From: Chrysemys picta bellii | Lineage: Eukaryota > Chordata > Testudines > Emydidae | Direction: 5' to 3' | Assembly (NCBI RefSeq): GCF_011386835.1 | Contig: NC_088795.1 | Coordinates: 104,964,434 to 105,028,433 of the forward strand | Length of the DNA: 64,000 nt | In this document: one piece after another, positions 33,286 to 45,760 of the stretch | How positions within the stretch are numbered: position 1 is the stretch's first letter | How the letters are laid out: each line of letters starts with the position of its first letter | Notes under the pieces: model-generated | What the model was told of the DNA's origin: nothing | Databases searched by the model: none | The model's input: only the letters and a program-made list of their open reading frames with translations | Program-made: the position numbers and the translations under genes

Positions 33286-34416
33286 TATTAGATGTATATT
33301 GCCTTATGAAAAGTTAATGGAATATAAAATGTTTACAAGTATTACCATGCTTCTAATCAACATAAATATTTCCCTTTCCTAATATTTAAGACAAGAACTC
33401 AGAAATCCAGGTATAAGACACAGTCATCAATTAGTCAGAGACTAACCTATTGCCTTCCAGATGCCAAATCATAGAGTACATAATATAGGGCATATTCCAC
33501 AGACAATGGTAGCTGCGATCAGGCTATATGAAATGTTTGATGCTCGGTGTGTGTTCTTCCTTAGTTTTCTGACTTTTAGTCAGACAAAAAAATTTAAAGC
33601 CATGGTATTGTCTAAAGAAGATATGGGTGGCTACCATACCTTCCAAACATCTGCAATTAACAAAAATAGGGGTTATTTTCCAAGCCTCCCCCCATATAGA
33701 ATATGGTGAGCAGGTTGAGGGTATACTCCATGCCTCAGACTGGACTCACTGGAGATCTTATATTGCAATTCCTGAGAACCTGGAGGATTTGCTGCTTCTC
33801 CCATATAGGGCATCGGAATGGTGGCTATCCTCTTCCTGCATACCACATCTGATCCCTTCTACTAAGTACTCTTCAATGCAGTGCAGCACCAGCAAAGCCA
33901 ATGTGTATGGGGGCAGATGGAAGGGTGTGTGTGGAAATCAGACACACATTGAGACATACAGTACAAGTACCATTCCAGGAAAGGGAATAATGAAGAGTGG
34001 GAGGTTAGAAATTCCTTCACAGTATTATGGATGCTGGTGGACAAGAGAAAGTGGAAGTAAGCTTGACCACTCTTTTCCTGTAGAGCCAGGATCTCTGGTT
34101 TTTCAAGTGCTTGCCTACCTCACAAAACCATTCACCAGGAGTTGGTGGGAGAAAGAAGGGGGGATGGTTAATTTCTCCTTGTTTTAAGATCCCAGGGGGG
34201 TTGGAACTGTATTCACCAGGGAATTGGTGAAAGGTTTCTCAAGGCTTCCCAGGGAGGGAATCCATTGGGATGGTGGCAGCGGACCAGAGCTAAGCTGGTA
34301 GTTAAGCTTAGAAGTTTTCATGCAGGCCCTTACATTTGTACCCTAAAGTTCAAAGTGGGGATACAGCCTTGAAACCTGTCACAAAACTATGTAGCTCTCT
34401 TTTGCATTTGCCTCCA
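33286..34416. other. No supported gene
   Basis: The longest frame (186 codons, 33627-34187) has no recognisable domain and no repeat signature. It could be chance. No splice-supported exon was seen. Confidence 0.45.
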
Positions 34417-34593
34417 AATTCACAGATTTTAAGTCCATAAGGGACCGTGATAATATAGTGTGACTTCCTGTGTAACACAAACCAAAGAACCTCAGTCACT
34501 AATCTCTGCATCAAGTCCATAATTTCTGTTTGAGCTATGGCATAGTATTGATTTAAAGACTTCAAGTGATGGACTTTTCACCATGTTTCTAGG
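34417..34593 (-). mobile_element. CR1 LINE 3' end fragment, old
   Basis: 'cagattttaagtccataagg', 'gggaccgtgataatatagtg' and 'gacttcctgtgtaacaca' are a diverged antisense CR1 tail of the same type as at 27.06 and 32.46 kb. Confidence 0.7.
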
Positions 34594-35009
34594 TATGGTA
34601 GAACCTGAGAGTTAGGAGCTCCTCAGGAATGGAGGTTGTTCATAACTCTGAAATGTTTGCAACTCTGAACAAAATGTTATGACTGTTCTTTCAAAAGTTT
34701 ACAACTGAAAATTGACTTAATACAGCTTTGAAACTTTACTTTGCAGAAGAAAAATGGTTAAAAGCAGCATCTTAATTTAAATGAAACAAACACAGAAATA
34801 GTTTCCTTACTTGTCAATTTTTTTAAACTTCCTTTTATTTTTTTAGTAGTTTACATTTAACACAGTAATTTACTGTACAGTATTTGTATGGGTGGGTGGA
34901 AGGGTTGGGTCTCTGCTGCCTGATTGCAGACTTCTGGTTCCAAATAAGGTGTGTGGTTGATTGGTTAGTTTGTAACTCTGGTTTTTCATAAGACTGAGAT
35001 TCTACTATA
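34594..35009. mobile_element. Tc1/mariner-like MITE (tentative)
   Basis: The ends TATGGTAGAACCTGAGAG and the reverse complement TATAGTAGAATCTCAG are inverted repeats starting with TA. This is compatible with a TA target duplication. Internal 'cataactctgaaa' and 'tttgtaactctgg' also mirror each other. Confidence 0.5.
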
Positions 35010-38000
35010 GTTATTCTAATGATTTGTCTTGGGATTAATGTCAGGCTAACTGGGCTATATTTATGGTAACCACTTGCATCTATTTAATCTAATATAGTTG
35101 ATCTATGCACTTATGCGGTTCTTTTCACCATAGTATCTGAGTGCTATACACAAGGAAGCTAACAAAAAAATTTAATTGCATAGATTCATAAAAGCAAATC
35201 CTACTTCCTCCTTTTTAACATTTCTGATATGTGTTATTTCTGTCAGACCATAATCACTCATTGTCAGCATCAAATACCAGTGCTGTCAAAACAAATATTT
35301 AAGAGTTTAACATCTATTCACAGCAAAGATTTTAGGAATTGCAATCTTTAAATATATAAAATAGACTTTAGACATAACTCTCTCAGAATGAGAATGCAGA
35401 GACTTATGTCCAAAGTCTATTTTCTATATTTAAAATATTTCATATTTAATCCAGCTCCCATTTAAGTATATAGGAGTTTCGCCACTGACTTCAGTAAGTA
35501 CAATTGGGCCCTAAAAATAAAATAACCTATTTTTAAAAGAATAAAAACATCTATTTACAGCAAAGACTCCCAGATAAAGCAAACTGACTTTGCTGATTAT
35601 GACAGGAAGAGTAAACTAGGCAATAAATACCAGAGAAGTTCAGAAAAAATTGGTTTTTATTTGCATGAGCTAATGTAAAAGAAGTCATAATACTAAGCAT
35701 ATCTAACTCTGCATTGACGTTTTCAAAATTAACAGTGTTGATTATTTCCTCATTAATGCTATTTGGTTTTGAACTGCAAAGACTATCTGACAAGTAGAAA
35801 TGTTCATAAGCATGAAATGCAATTTAAAAAAATTACCTGCTATTGCAAATGTAACAGACAGAGTCTTAGAACTAGGAAGGGTAACAGGAAACGATGCACA
35901 CATACAAATGGACTAACTCTGACCTCAGAATGAACTAGTAAGTGTGACAATGACAATAAATTGAATTAACCCTGGAGGTCTATCATATTCTTTAATTCCT
36001 AATAAACTGATGGTAGACTGTCAATTACAGAGCATAAAGGAGCATGATTTACTCAGACTCTTGAAATCTCTGGGCTGTTTTCTCTGGCTCTAAAAAGTAA
36101 TTATGGAATCATGTTGTCAAGGATGTGCACAGTGCGAGACTTATAATTGATCAGTGGTTATTTACAAATACTGTATAGTACTTCGTGCTATAAAATTCAT
36201 CTCTTGTCATACTGAATAATTGATTTTCCTTCACACCTATGCAAATTTAATTTCAGATAATCAATATATCATCTAGTTAGTAACTAACAAAAAACACTTA
36301 CACCTAGTTGATATAATTAAAATACAATTCCACAGAGAGCTGAGTGTGTCTCCAATGTTGGCTGAACACCTGACTCAGAGTGGATTAATGCTAAACATTT
36401 TCTGTAATTTTTCCAGCAGGAAATAGGGGGCGTGGAGGTAGAGGGTTCTGTGGGAATTTGTTAAAAACCATTCTACCTGGGAACAGGCTTTGAATTACCT
36501 TTGCTTCTGTCAAAGTACATTTATCAACCTGACAAAGCAAGTCTCTAAAAGCAAACAAGGGCAAGCAAGGCTTCTGCTCTCTTGCTTCAATAAAAGTAGG
36601 TTTCTCTTTCAGAGAGGAAAGGCAGACTAGGAGACAGCTGTAGCATTTAACAGAGACTCAGCTAAACGTTAAAAGAAACTAAACAAAGGAAATTATGTAA
36701 GTCAAGTTTGCAATCATATGGAAGGAATACTGTTTGGTGCATCTTTCTTTGCTTATTGAGTAACACCTACAGGACCTTTGAATTCAGGACACAGATGAAA
36801 AAAACATATTTGCATATTTTCCCAAAATTGTCATCCCCTGGTATTGACTAGCTTAAATATTGTGACATTTGAATTAATATGCTGATACATTATTACAATA
36901 TTTTCCAGCCAATAATATAAATGCTTTAATATACCTTAGCTATTGCTGAAGGTTCTCTAGAATATATAAACAAAAATAAAAAAAAAGGAAGAGCAAACCA
37001 TGAATCAGGAATATATATTAGTATGTCAATGCAATAAGATACCCTGCAAAATATACTATGGCAGATGTGTGTACACATGCTATAACTGTATTAGAAAAAA
37101 CTAGGTGGACAATGCCCTTGAAAACATCAGTGTGAAACTCAAAAAATTCCTTTCTATTAATGTAGCAGAACATTCTGCATTGACTCCTAATTTACACAGA
37201 AAGGCACCCTGGGTATTGGATCTTGCCAGATCAATGAATACTATGAACATTCTTGTTTGAAAAGCGTTAATTGCCAGGTGTCCATCTAAATACTTACGGT
37301 CATTTTACTTTAATGAAACAGCTGAAATATTACATTGGTGACTGATTTGATTAGTGTGACAGAACAATCACTCACCCTACTAGCTAAATTAATACTAAAG
37401 AATACCTAGAATCAGAGAGTCAGACTGGACATTTGATGTAGTTGTAGCTCATTCAGTCAGTACATGCATAGGCTATGTTTTAACCAAATATGTTTGTTTT
37501 AGAGGCTATAGTAAGAAAAATCCATCTCCCTCCCACCCCCCTTTTTTTTTTTTGGCAAAAGGCAGTAGCAACTTTTCAATTGTTTAGGTCTATTTTGTAA
37601 CCATATTTCAAAGTAGTTTAATGTTTGGTTTCAGATTTTACACATTTGCTGTACAGTAAATACTCACATGTTTTTTGAATCTAGCTACGTATTTTTCTAA
37701 TACTATCTTATAAGTACATAGCACTTTTCAGCCTAAAGGAACCTAGAGTGCTTTATAAACCATAAGCTAACTCCCACCTTTGCACAGACATGTCAGACAG
37801 AAAAAAGAAGCAAATATTCTGAATGCAAGTGACATTGCGCAGAGAGTAGGTGGGCGGTGGGCAGCCAACATCCTGACTTCAAGCACTAGGTGAGCTGGCA
37901 GCTACGTCTGCCTTAAAAAAGGTGGTTTGCGAAATTGCCAAGATATGCTTATTGGATGAAAGGCATGGCTGACATGCAATCTGGTGAATTTAGAGACTGC

Positions 38001-38011
38001 CATCAACAGCA
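35010..38011. other. No supported gene apart from a hairpin
   Basis: A long unique-looking AT-rich stretch. Apart from the inverted repeat at 35347-35434 and a T-rich tract near 37540 I see no repeat, RNA gene or exon. Confidence 0.5.
35347..35434. repeat. Long hairpin, 31-bp arms
   Basis: 'tttaaatatataaaatagac' with 'tttagacataa' (35347-35377) is the inverted copy of 35404-35434 with two mismatches in 31. The loop is 26 bases. It could be a tiny DNA element or a transcribed hairpin. No flanking duplication was recognised. Confidence 0.8.
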
Positions 38012-38023
38012 AGCAACAGCAAA

Positions 38024-38220
38024 AAGAACAGGAGTACTTGTGGCACCTTGGAGACTAACAAATTTATTAGAGCATAAGCTTTCGTGGGCTACTGCCCACT
38101 TGTTCGGATGCAGTAGCCCACGAAAGCTTATGCTCTAATAAATTTGTTAGTCTCCAAGGTGCCACAAGTACTCCTATTCTTTTTGCGGATACAGACTAAC
38201 ACGGCTGCTACTCTGAAACC
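38024..38220. mobile_element. Fold-back PLE fragment with 12-bp TSD
   Basis: A PLE terminal region occurs twice head to head. The left arm ends at 38095 and the right arm runs 38110-38183; about 74 bp pair with one mismatch, separated by a 14-base spacer. The right side continues with 'gcggatacagactaacacgg' and 'ctgctactctgaaacc'. The whole is flanked by a perfect 12-bp TSD, AGCAACAGCAAA (38012-38023 and 38221-38232), so it entered as one event. The left arm matches the PLE at 8571-8640. Confidence 0.92.
38070..38107 (-). ncRNA. Hammerhead-like motif in fold-back PLE
   Basis: The minus strand reads CCGAACA, stem II GTGGGC/GCCCAC, GAAA, GC-TTAT-GC, TC. The first core strand is mutated relative to CUGANGA. 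It straddles the spacer of the fold-back, so the right arm holds only the second half of the motif. Confidence 0.4.
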
Positions 38221-38232
38221 AGCAACAGCAAA

Positions 38233-38621
38233 GAGTATGATGCTTCTGCTGAAAAAAGTGACCTGCAACACAATATGCCAACCCTATTTTCAACACCCTG
38301 GCCGGCAAAGATGGATTGTTGCCTTCACTGGACACACGTCTACTAATGTGAACAAATACTGCTTCCCATTCTGCACTATAGATGGGATTTATATACAGAT
38401 TTTCTCACCAGTGAAGCACAACCATCTACACAAGAGTGAAGAGTATTGTAGAATAACCAATTAAATACACCATTTACCTGAAATATCCAACAGAAATTGT
38501 AGAGGGAAACTAAGTAGATAAAGTAAAGTACAATTAGAATTAGACCAAGATGCTGAAACTAACACTCCTATTTTGCATAAAGTGTAACCAGGGGCCCGAT
38601 TCCCCACTGTAATACTTGATT
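38233..38621. other. No supported gene
   Basis: Unique-looking sequence; the 106-codon frame overlapping it starts in the PLE repeat and has no domain. Confidence 0.5.
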
Positions 38622-38629
38622 TTTATGCT

Positions 38630-38902
38630 CAGGGCTGGCTCCAACACCAGCCCACCAAGCTTGTGCTTGGGGCGGCACCTGGAGAGGGGCGGCGCGGTGC
38701 TCCGGCTCCGGCCGCCGGGGAGAGTGGAGCCCCGGGCGGGCTCGCTGCCCTCCCCCCGGTGCTCTGGCTGCCGGGGAGAGCGGAGCCCCAGCCGGGGCTT
38801 GCCGCCCTCCCCCTGGGGCTCCGGCCGCCCTCCCCTGCCGCGCTGGGGGGTTGGCCAGAGGCTTTTTTGCCTGGGGCGGCAAAAAAGCCAGAGCCGTCCC
38901 TG
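38630..38902. mobile_element. hAT-type MITE, CAGGGC family, copy C
   Basis: The ends are CAGGGCTGGCTCCA and AGAGCCGTCCCTG. A perfect 8-bp TSD, TTTATGCT, lies at 38622-38629 and 38903-38910. It shares 'gcttggggcggcacc' and 'ggcggcaaaaaagccagagc' with copy A. GC/CpG-rich; frames of about 100 codons on both strands are compositional. Confidence 0.94.
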
Positions 38903-38910
38903 TTTATGCT

Positions 38911-39859
38911 TGTGCCGTTAACATCAATTTGCTACTTTGAAGTTAGTGGTAGAGTCAAATAACAGTGTGGTCAACCAGGTGTCAGGGTTCTTAATGACCC
39001 AAAGTTCTTAGGATTTTCATATGAAAGATTGCTACTCCAATGCCTGGTATTCTCTAAGATCACAGTAGATCTGTACTGTCAGAGGGAAGAAAGCCACTAA
39101 TTAAATAACCACAACACCAGCACTCACAGACTGCTCTCTTCATCAACTTGCTGGTGGATGGATGCACTTGAGGTCTCCAGATGCTGCTGCCATGATAGTG
39201 GCTACATCACTTACCCAGCATATAATTCATGATTTGTATTATCAGAAAGCATACGCCACACAAACACCACTCCTTACATATTTCTGAATCCTTCTTTCCA
39301 TATTATCTTATTTTTGTTGTTTGACCAAGACCCTGGAACCTCATGAGCTAAAGCTGAACATCAACCAATGCAGATTTGACTTTTTCTATCAATCAGGTAG
39401 CAGAAATACAAATGCAAGCAAACTAGTTAAAGGCAGGGATTTGCTAAACCATTGCTTTAATAGAATGCATCATATGAAATTAGCAAAAAAGATACAGATT
39501 TATAAACGAATATAGCCAAGAGCAATGGAAAGCAAATTTTAGAAGAGCTTGTCACATGAGCTATCCATTATCACAACAGCTAGTTTCTGCTTTTTAAAAA
39601 AAATCTGTTTTCAAAACAAAAAAAATTGCAGTGCATTTTTGTTTCTTTCAAAATTTTCTATCTTAAAAACGAAAGCTTTCTGGGTTTTGAAAATGATATT
39701 TTTAAACAAACAAAATCCTTTTTCAAAAATATTCATGGAAAATACCATTTTCCAGCCAGTTCTAATCATAGCTTTCCTCTCTGACCTTCCCGCATATAGA
39801 CGCTTTAAACACACACACTTTATAAATCTCTCTCATTCAAAGATGCAGATTACACTTAT
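38911..39859. other. No supported gene
   Basis: Unique-looking AT-rich sequence; nothing recognised. Confidence 0.5.
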
Positions 39860-40035
39860 GGGGCCACTTCAGAAGTGCTCAGCACACTGCAGTTTCCATT
39901 GGGACACTTATGGACAGATTTTCTAAAGAGCTCAGTACCCAACCTACTTATTAGCCACTTATTTTGGTGTCTGGATTGAAGTTAAGTTCTTCTAAAAATC
40001 TAGTCCTGAGCATATGTGCTAGGCCCTTCTGAGAA
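39860..40035. repeat. Eroded palindromic repeat
   Basis: 'ggccacttcagaagtgctca' on the left and the reverse complement of 'tgctaggcccttctgagaa' on the right are imperfect inverted copies around 'attttctaaagagctcag'. It is the same style as the palindrome at 59.5 kb. Confidence 0.4.
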
Positions 40036-41189
40036 TTCCACCCTTAATATTTTGCTCTCCTCGTACTTTATCTAGGAGACTAGGTGGATTTTGTTCAGTA
40101 AATTATTTATTTTCAATAAAGTATTTATGCTTAAGCACTATGTTTTTCATGTTGCAGCAGAACTATGTAAATATTAGTACCCTTATGTTTTAAAAATAGT
40201 GTGTTAATTTCACAATTAAATATGGCAGGCAAACCATAAAAACGTTTAAGAAACAATGAAGTCTATAAATACAGCAAGTGCTACGTGTAGCAACAAGGAA
40301 CAAACAAACAACTGCACAACTGGAGGGAGTTCTGTATAATAGACTGTTACAGCCTCTTGCAGTCCCTCTCTTACACGGCCTTGCATTTTTGTGTAGTCAT
40401 TTACACTCTGTTAGATAAAGTTGGTCAGATCCTGGCTCCTGCTCTGGCTACTTTGGATTATTCTGCTAAAAGCAGCAGACCCAGACCCCTGAGGATTGCC
40501 TGGGTGGAGTAAAAACGACAAAGATCTGTTTTCTCCCCCATGTTGTGCAATGAAGAGAGGAGCAAATTCATAAAAACAAAACAAAAAAACGTTGGTGGGT
40601 GCCTATGAAAGGGAATATGGCAAAGCAGAATGCTGCCCTCACTTCCTTTGCAAAGCCTTCAATCTTACTTTGTGCATTTATCTGCACATCTCAATGACAG
40701 TGTAGGAAAAGTAACAGAATTAGGGGAGAAGGGAAGAACAAGTTTAAGCATTTTGACCTCTCCCATCTCCTCAAATGCATACATAGGTAAAATCAACAGG
40801 ACAGACTTGGTGTTGCCTCAGTCTAACTCCCCAACAGTTACAGAGCACAGTTGCAGGCACTGAGAAAACAGCAAAATTAGTAATCCTACTATGTGGTCAT
40901 GGCTGAAATGTGGGAGGCAAGGAACAATAAGGAGGGGTTCCTCTGTGAAGCTGGGATCCCCTCAGATTATTGTTCTTTCATTTTCTTTTCTACTACTCTT
41001 GCCTTCTGGAAGTCGGCCCTTTATCACTGCAGTAATAAATTCACACATGTGACTGTGTGCATAGCAGATGGTATGGGTGCAGAATGTCATCAATCGCCTG
41101 TTTCTACTGTATGGGGAGATTTTGGCAAACCAGTAAAGTGCCTGAAACCACTATGGCTTATTGTTAAAGACAGCCTAGTCAGCAAGCTG
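40036..41189. other. No supported gene
   Basis: Unique-looking sequence; frames of 77 and 99 codons have no recognisable domain. Confidence 0.5.
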
Positions 41190-41910
41190 TAAATTGGCTA
41201 TTCAGCAGTCTCAGCTTGACCAAGGCGGGGTGGGGGAGGGGAGTTTTGGGTGCCACAGAAAGGGCAGCTTGACCCCACGTCCTTCCTGATAAGGATTGTG
41301 TTGAAGTTGCTGATACATGCATTTTAAAAGAGCAGGATGTGCCCCAGAAATGCCTATTGGGGTTTCAAGGCTGCAAACTCTGGAAAAACCCACACCTGGT
41401 TAATCAATAATCAGAAGGAGCCTCTTGCTTGCCCATTGGAACTGCTTGCTTAACAAGTTTTCTTTAAGGGACATGTCATTCTATTACTAATGTATAAATA
41501 AGGGGGAAAGTTTCAGGTAGTTGGACTCTTTTTGGACTCTCCCTCTGGATACATCTTGTGGTCCCCACCGGCAGACAGAAGATTTGGCCCCCAGAAGCCT
41601 GCCGCTGTGTCACTTGAGAGCCACACTCACCTTTGGTAATTATCAAGGGTTGGGGGTATTTTATTAACCCGTCACAGATGTGTGTAAGTGCTTGATACTA
41701 AGTAAAGTTTAGCTTTAAGTGAAAGCACTCGTGTTGTCCTGTTTGTGCCAGCCATCTATCGGTCGGATGGCCGTGTCTTCCCTGATTTATTTCCTGACAC
41801 CACCTCACACAGAGTAAAAGTTACCAAGAGCTTTGGGTTGAAAGAACCCTGGGTAACACTACTTGTTCCTGCACTAAGACTATGGGGCAGAAGGTGAGCC
41901 AAGTACATAA
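41190..41910 (+). mobile_element. LTR-like segment (possible solo LTR)
   Basis: It begins TGTAAATTGG and ends near 'agtacataaca'. TATAAATA lies at 41493-41500, followed about 200 bp later by AGTAAA and a region with 'gtgccagccatctatcgg'. The order TATA, polyadenylation-like signal, GC-richer tail suits U3-R-U5. The boundaries are approximate, no target duplication was found, and no coding region is adjacent. Confidence 0.4.
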
Positions 41911-44900
41911 CAGTGTTTTGGTGCCATGTTGGCGGGACATTGGGATCTCCAGAAGGGGAAAATGGGGAGGTATTCTCTATCATTTGCTGCACAGCAGAAG
42001 CAAAGCAGTTCTGTTGAAGTTACTTCAGCTCAACAACAGAAGTTGACTCTCCTGCCAAGCAGGCTCTCCCCCATATCAGGGGAAAGGAGAGGGAAAGAAT
42101 GGGAGATTCATGTAGAGGCAGATCCTCTGATCCTGATCCCAGCACGACCCTGCTGTGGCCCACCCAGCCTGTCATGGGGTTCACTAACCCCACACTCCAC
42201 CCCACTGCATCTGCAACTCATGCCGGGACTAGAGGAGGAGGTAAAAGGAGGAACTCCACTCACATGAGGGAAATCCTGGGAAGGGAACAGACTGTTGAGC
42301 TTATCCAGCGCTCAAGAGAAGACTGACAGCCTGTAGAACTCCTGCCCTTCCAGGTGGAGGGCGCATGAACCCCAGAGCTGAATGGGAAAAAAGGACTCAG
42401 ACCTGCACCGGAATCCTGGGGAGTAGGGGCACTGAAGGGGACAGGGATACTCTCAGGGCTCCTCTGATGTAAGAGACACCCATACCCTGGTGGGAGCAGC
42501 CCACAAGTTTTTCTTTACCTTTCTTTTGTGTAACCCCATTTGCTGATTGCTGGCTATTTTGTGGTTTCATCTGGGACCCTGAGAAGGTTGAGACAGTTGA
42601 AAGGCCTTGGGCTGAATGGTGGCCTGCTAAAAAGACACCAATGAACAGCTGGTAGTGTGAGGGGGTAATTGGACTCATGTACTTACACTTCCCATATAGC
42701 CAGAAAGAGTCACTACCATGGGCAGATTCATGACAGCCCCATTCCCAAACCTCACTAAGGAACTACTCCTCTTCCATTCATGTGGCTTTCCCAGATCTGG
42801 TGGGGAAAGAAAAGAATCATCATGTATAATATGGCAGGAAAAAGAAACATCCTGGAGCAGTTGTGGCCAGGAATATTAAATTATGATAAGCATGTAGCCA
42901 TCTTCCCTTCCACCTTGGAGCTGTGTTCTAGCATTCTTTTCTTATATCAAATAGCACTACCCTCAATGGCAGCTTCATTTATCTTCTTGTAGGCTTATGT
43001 TTCTATTACACGTTTGATGTAACTGTCAAGAAAAAGATGACATTTACTGTAAAGAATCCCCATAAAAATCTTGAAAATTTTCATAGCCTGTGTAAGGTTT
43101 CCCACTAAGGTGTCAATGAAATCTGCTTTTGACTTACTGTTCTCACTGCACACCACTAGAGGATGGAACCTCCGTAAATTAGTACTTCTACCAACACTAG
43201 GAAGTGTGACTCTTGTAATCTGCAGGAATTTTTTTCTCTTACTAGATACAATACAACTCATTGTTTATTCATTTTAAAGATATGCTAAATTAAAACACTA
43301 TATGCATGTATGTATTCACACACACACACACACACACACACACCAAGTTTTAAACAAAAAGAATTAGCTACAACCTTACATAGGGAGTATCTGGTGGCTG
43401 CTCCTTAATATTTACTTTTCACTTCTATTCAAGAGAGAACTAAGCTAGTTCAAGTAAAGTTTTGAAACCTTTGGTAATTAATATTGCAATATTTTCTTTG
43501 AAAAAAGAAGGGAAAAGAAGGCCAATTTGTACCTTTCTAAAAATGGAATGAATTAACAGTAAAAGCACCTGTATTATATAGAATATTTTTTAAAGTTATA
43601 CAACTTTTCATAATATCCAGATTTTGTATGAGCTTTAGGCAATTACTTGAGTTTTATTATAAGACAAACTCCCAGTTAACATAAGGTTTCTGTAACAACT
43701 TTAATAAGACCAAATGTTGCTGTGTTTTAAATTTCCTGTTCCCTACAGGAAATATCACAAAATTTGGCCCAATACATTCTCGGAATCTCTTTATACAATG
43801 TCAGTTCTTTCTTTTACTGTTCAATCTTCCTTATTGAGCAATCCTGCATGTTAGAGCAAACACAGCTGCTCAGCAAGACGTGTTTCATGTGACTGAGTGA
43901 GCTCAATGAATGAATTCTTCTCCCAAGCTGACGGTACATTCCTTCACATTCTCGTCAACCCCTGTCTAGTTCAAACTCTTTCCTGACCCTCACCCCAGGC
44001 ATATCACTAAGTTGCTGTTTATCCTGCTTCATAAGACAGCTCTTCTGGATGGTATGACGACTAAACCACAAAACACAATAGCTTGAATCTGGTATGCAGA
44101 ACTAACATTTATGACCAATATACAGCATGCTTACTGTACAAATGTAAGATTACAGGAAGAGGCAAAAGTCAAATTTCTAGCTTCTGACATATGGACTGCT
44201 TTAAAAGAGAGACTCCAGTTGGTAGACTCAACATGTAAGCTCTCATTTTATTTTATTGCAAAAAACAGTTAATTCCCTTTTCTGCCGCCCCCAAAATATT
44301 CCACTGCTGATTTTTCTATTAAATTCCTTGAATTCAATTATTCTAGTACCTTGGTTGGGGAAGAACAGGGGGAAACCACCATGATAACTGAAGTGTGCAC
44401 ATGACACGAGGGAAAAATCATCAGTAACAGATTTCAGCATCAGACTTCCAAAGATTTATCATGAATAATAATAAAGAAAATGTGTTTTATAATTATGGAA
44501 AATACCTTGATGGTGTTTTATGGGTTCACCTGCAATAAATACTTTTCAACATGCTTTTCTGCTGTGCAGACTAGCAAATGACTGCAGCGAATACAGGCTG
44601 CTGCCTCTATTTTTCTCTTATAATGGTACATCTGTCTCCCTTCAGTAAGTCACACAAATGAACTCTAAAAGCCTAGGAAGCATGTGGGCCCTGATTTAAC
44701 CTCATTTTTGGCTCCTCTGACCCAGAGCTCAATAGCCTTATATCTATGTCACAAAGATCAGCACCAGCTGTTGGTGTCCTGAAATCTTTCCCATAAAAGA
44801 CTGAATATGAGTGTTTCCTATATGGTATACACTCAAAGCCTGATATCAGAGACATTTAAAATGTAAAATAAATTAGGTGTCATATGTTTAAGCCAGAGGG

Positions 44901-45752
44901 CAAATAAAATCCCATATTGTCTGGGTCCTTCGGCATTTTCATAAAACAGCTCCAGAAAATAATCGGAGACCAGTGTGAAGAGCAGATCATGAATGTTGAT
45001 GGAATTTTTTTTTATTGATTTTCATTGGCAGTGAAGCTCATAATATGAGGAGTACGTTTATAAAAAGCAGTTGTTGATACAGCACTAAGGGACAGGCATT
45101 CGAGAGTCCCAGCAAAGTTTGGCTCTTATCTTTTAGTTATTATTTTGCTAGTTTCTATATTTATGGCAAAAAGAAAACTGACAAGATGTTTGAAAATATT
45201 TTGGACGATCCTTTTGCCACTGAAGTCAACGGCAACATTTATTTAGTTATTATCATCCGTGTTATGGGAGTATCTGTCTTCAATCTGGATAGGGTCCAAT
45301 TGCTCTAGGTGTTACACAAAACACAGAATAAGAGACGGTGAGCAGATGAGGCCCGTTAAGTGAATAAACAAAACTGTAGATTAATAATCAGACTTATTAC
45401 AATCACTATTAAAAGGATCTTCACAGAAGAAGATGATAGAATCTCTAATGTTTATTTTATACAGTTATCTTTTCTAGTGAATAGGGGGGAGCGACCTTTC
45501 TAAAAGAACTGCTTGATTTGGGATCACACTTTTAAGAATGCAATAACCTCTGTGCCTTTGGCTTTATTAAATTGCAGCATGACGACTTTGTTTTAACCAC
45601 TTCAATTTAAAACTGAGATATTACAAAATTATGCAGTCATAATAAATTATTATTCCCTCCATGGTCTTGAGTTTGCTCATAACTTCACTTTACAAAACCA
45701 AATTTGCAGACCCAAGGCCTGATTCCCATCTCACCTACAGTGATGAATATTA
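41911..45752. other. No supported gene; one CA repeat
   Basis: Unique-looking sequence containing a (CA)n microsatellite at 43317-43343. Frames up to 113 codons lack domains and splice context. Confidence 0.5.
43317..43343 (+). repeat. (CA)n microsatellite
   Basis: About 13 CA units following 'tatgcatgtatgtatt'. Confidence 0.97.
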
Positions 45753-45760
45753 AGAGTGAC

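Noticed and set aside
33627..34187. 186-codon frame as a possible gene
   Set aside because: No recognisable domain, no splice or promoter context and low-complexity-free but random-looking text; kept only as an unannotated stretch.
43317..43343. Tandem CA repeats as a possible CRISPR-like or regulatory array
   Set aside because: Simple dinucleotide microsatellite without spacers; the same holds at 57.5 and 61.9 kb.
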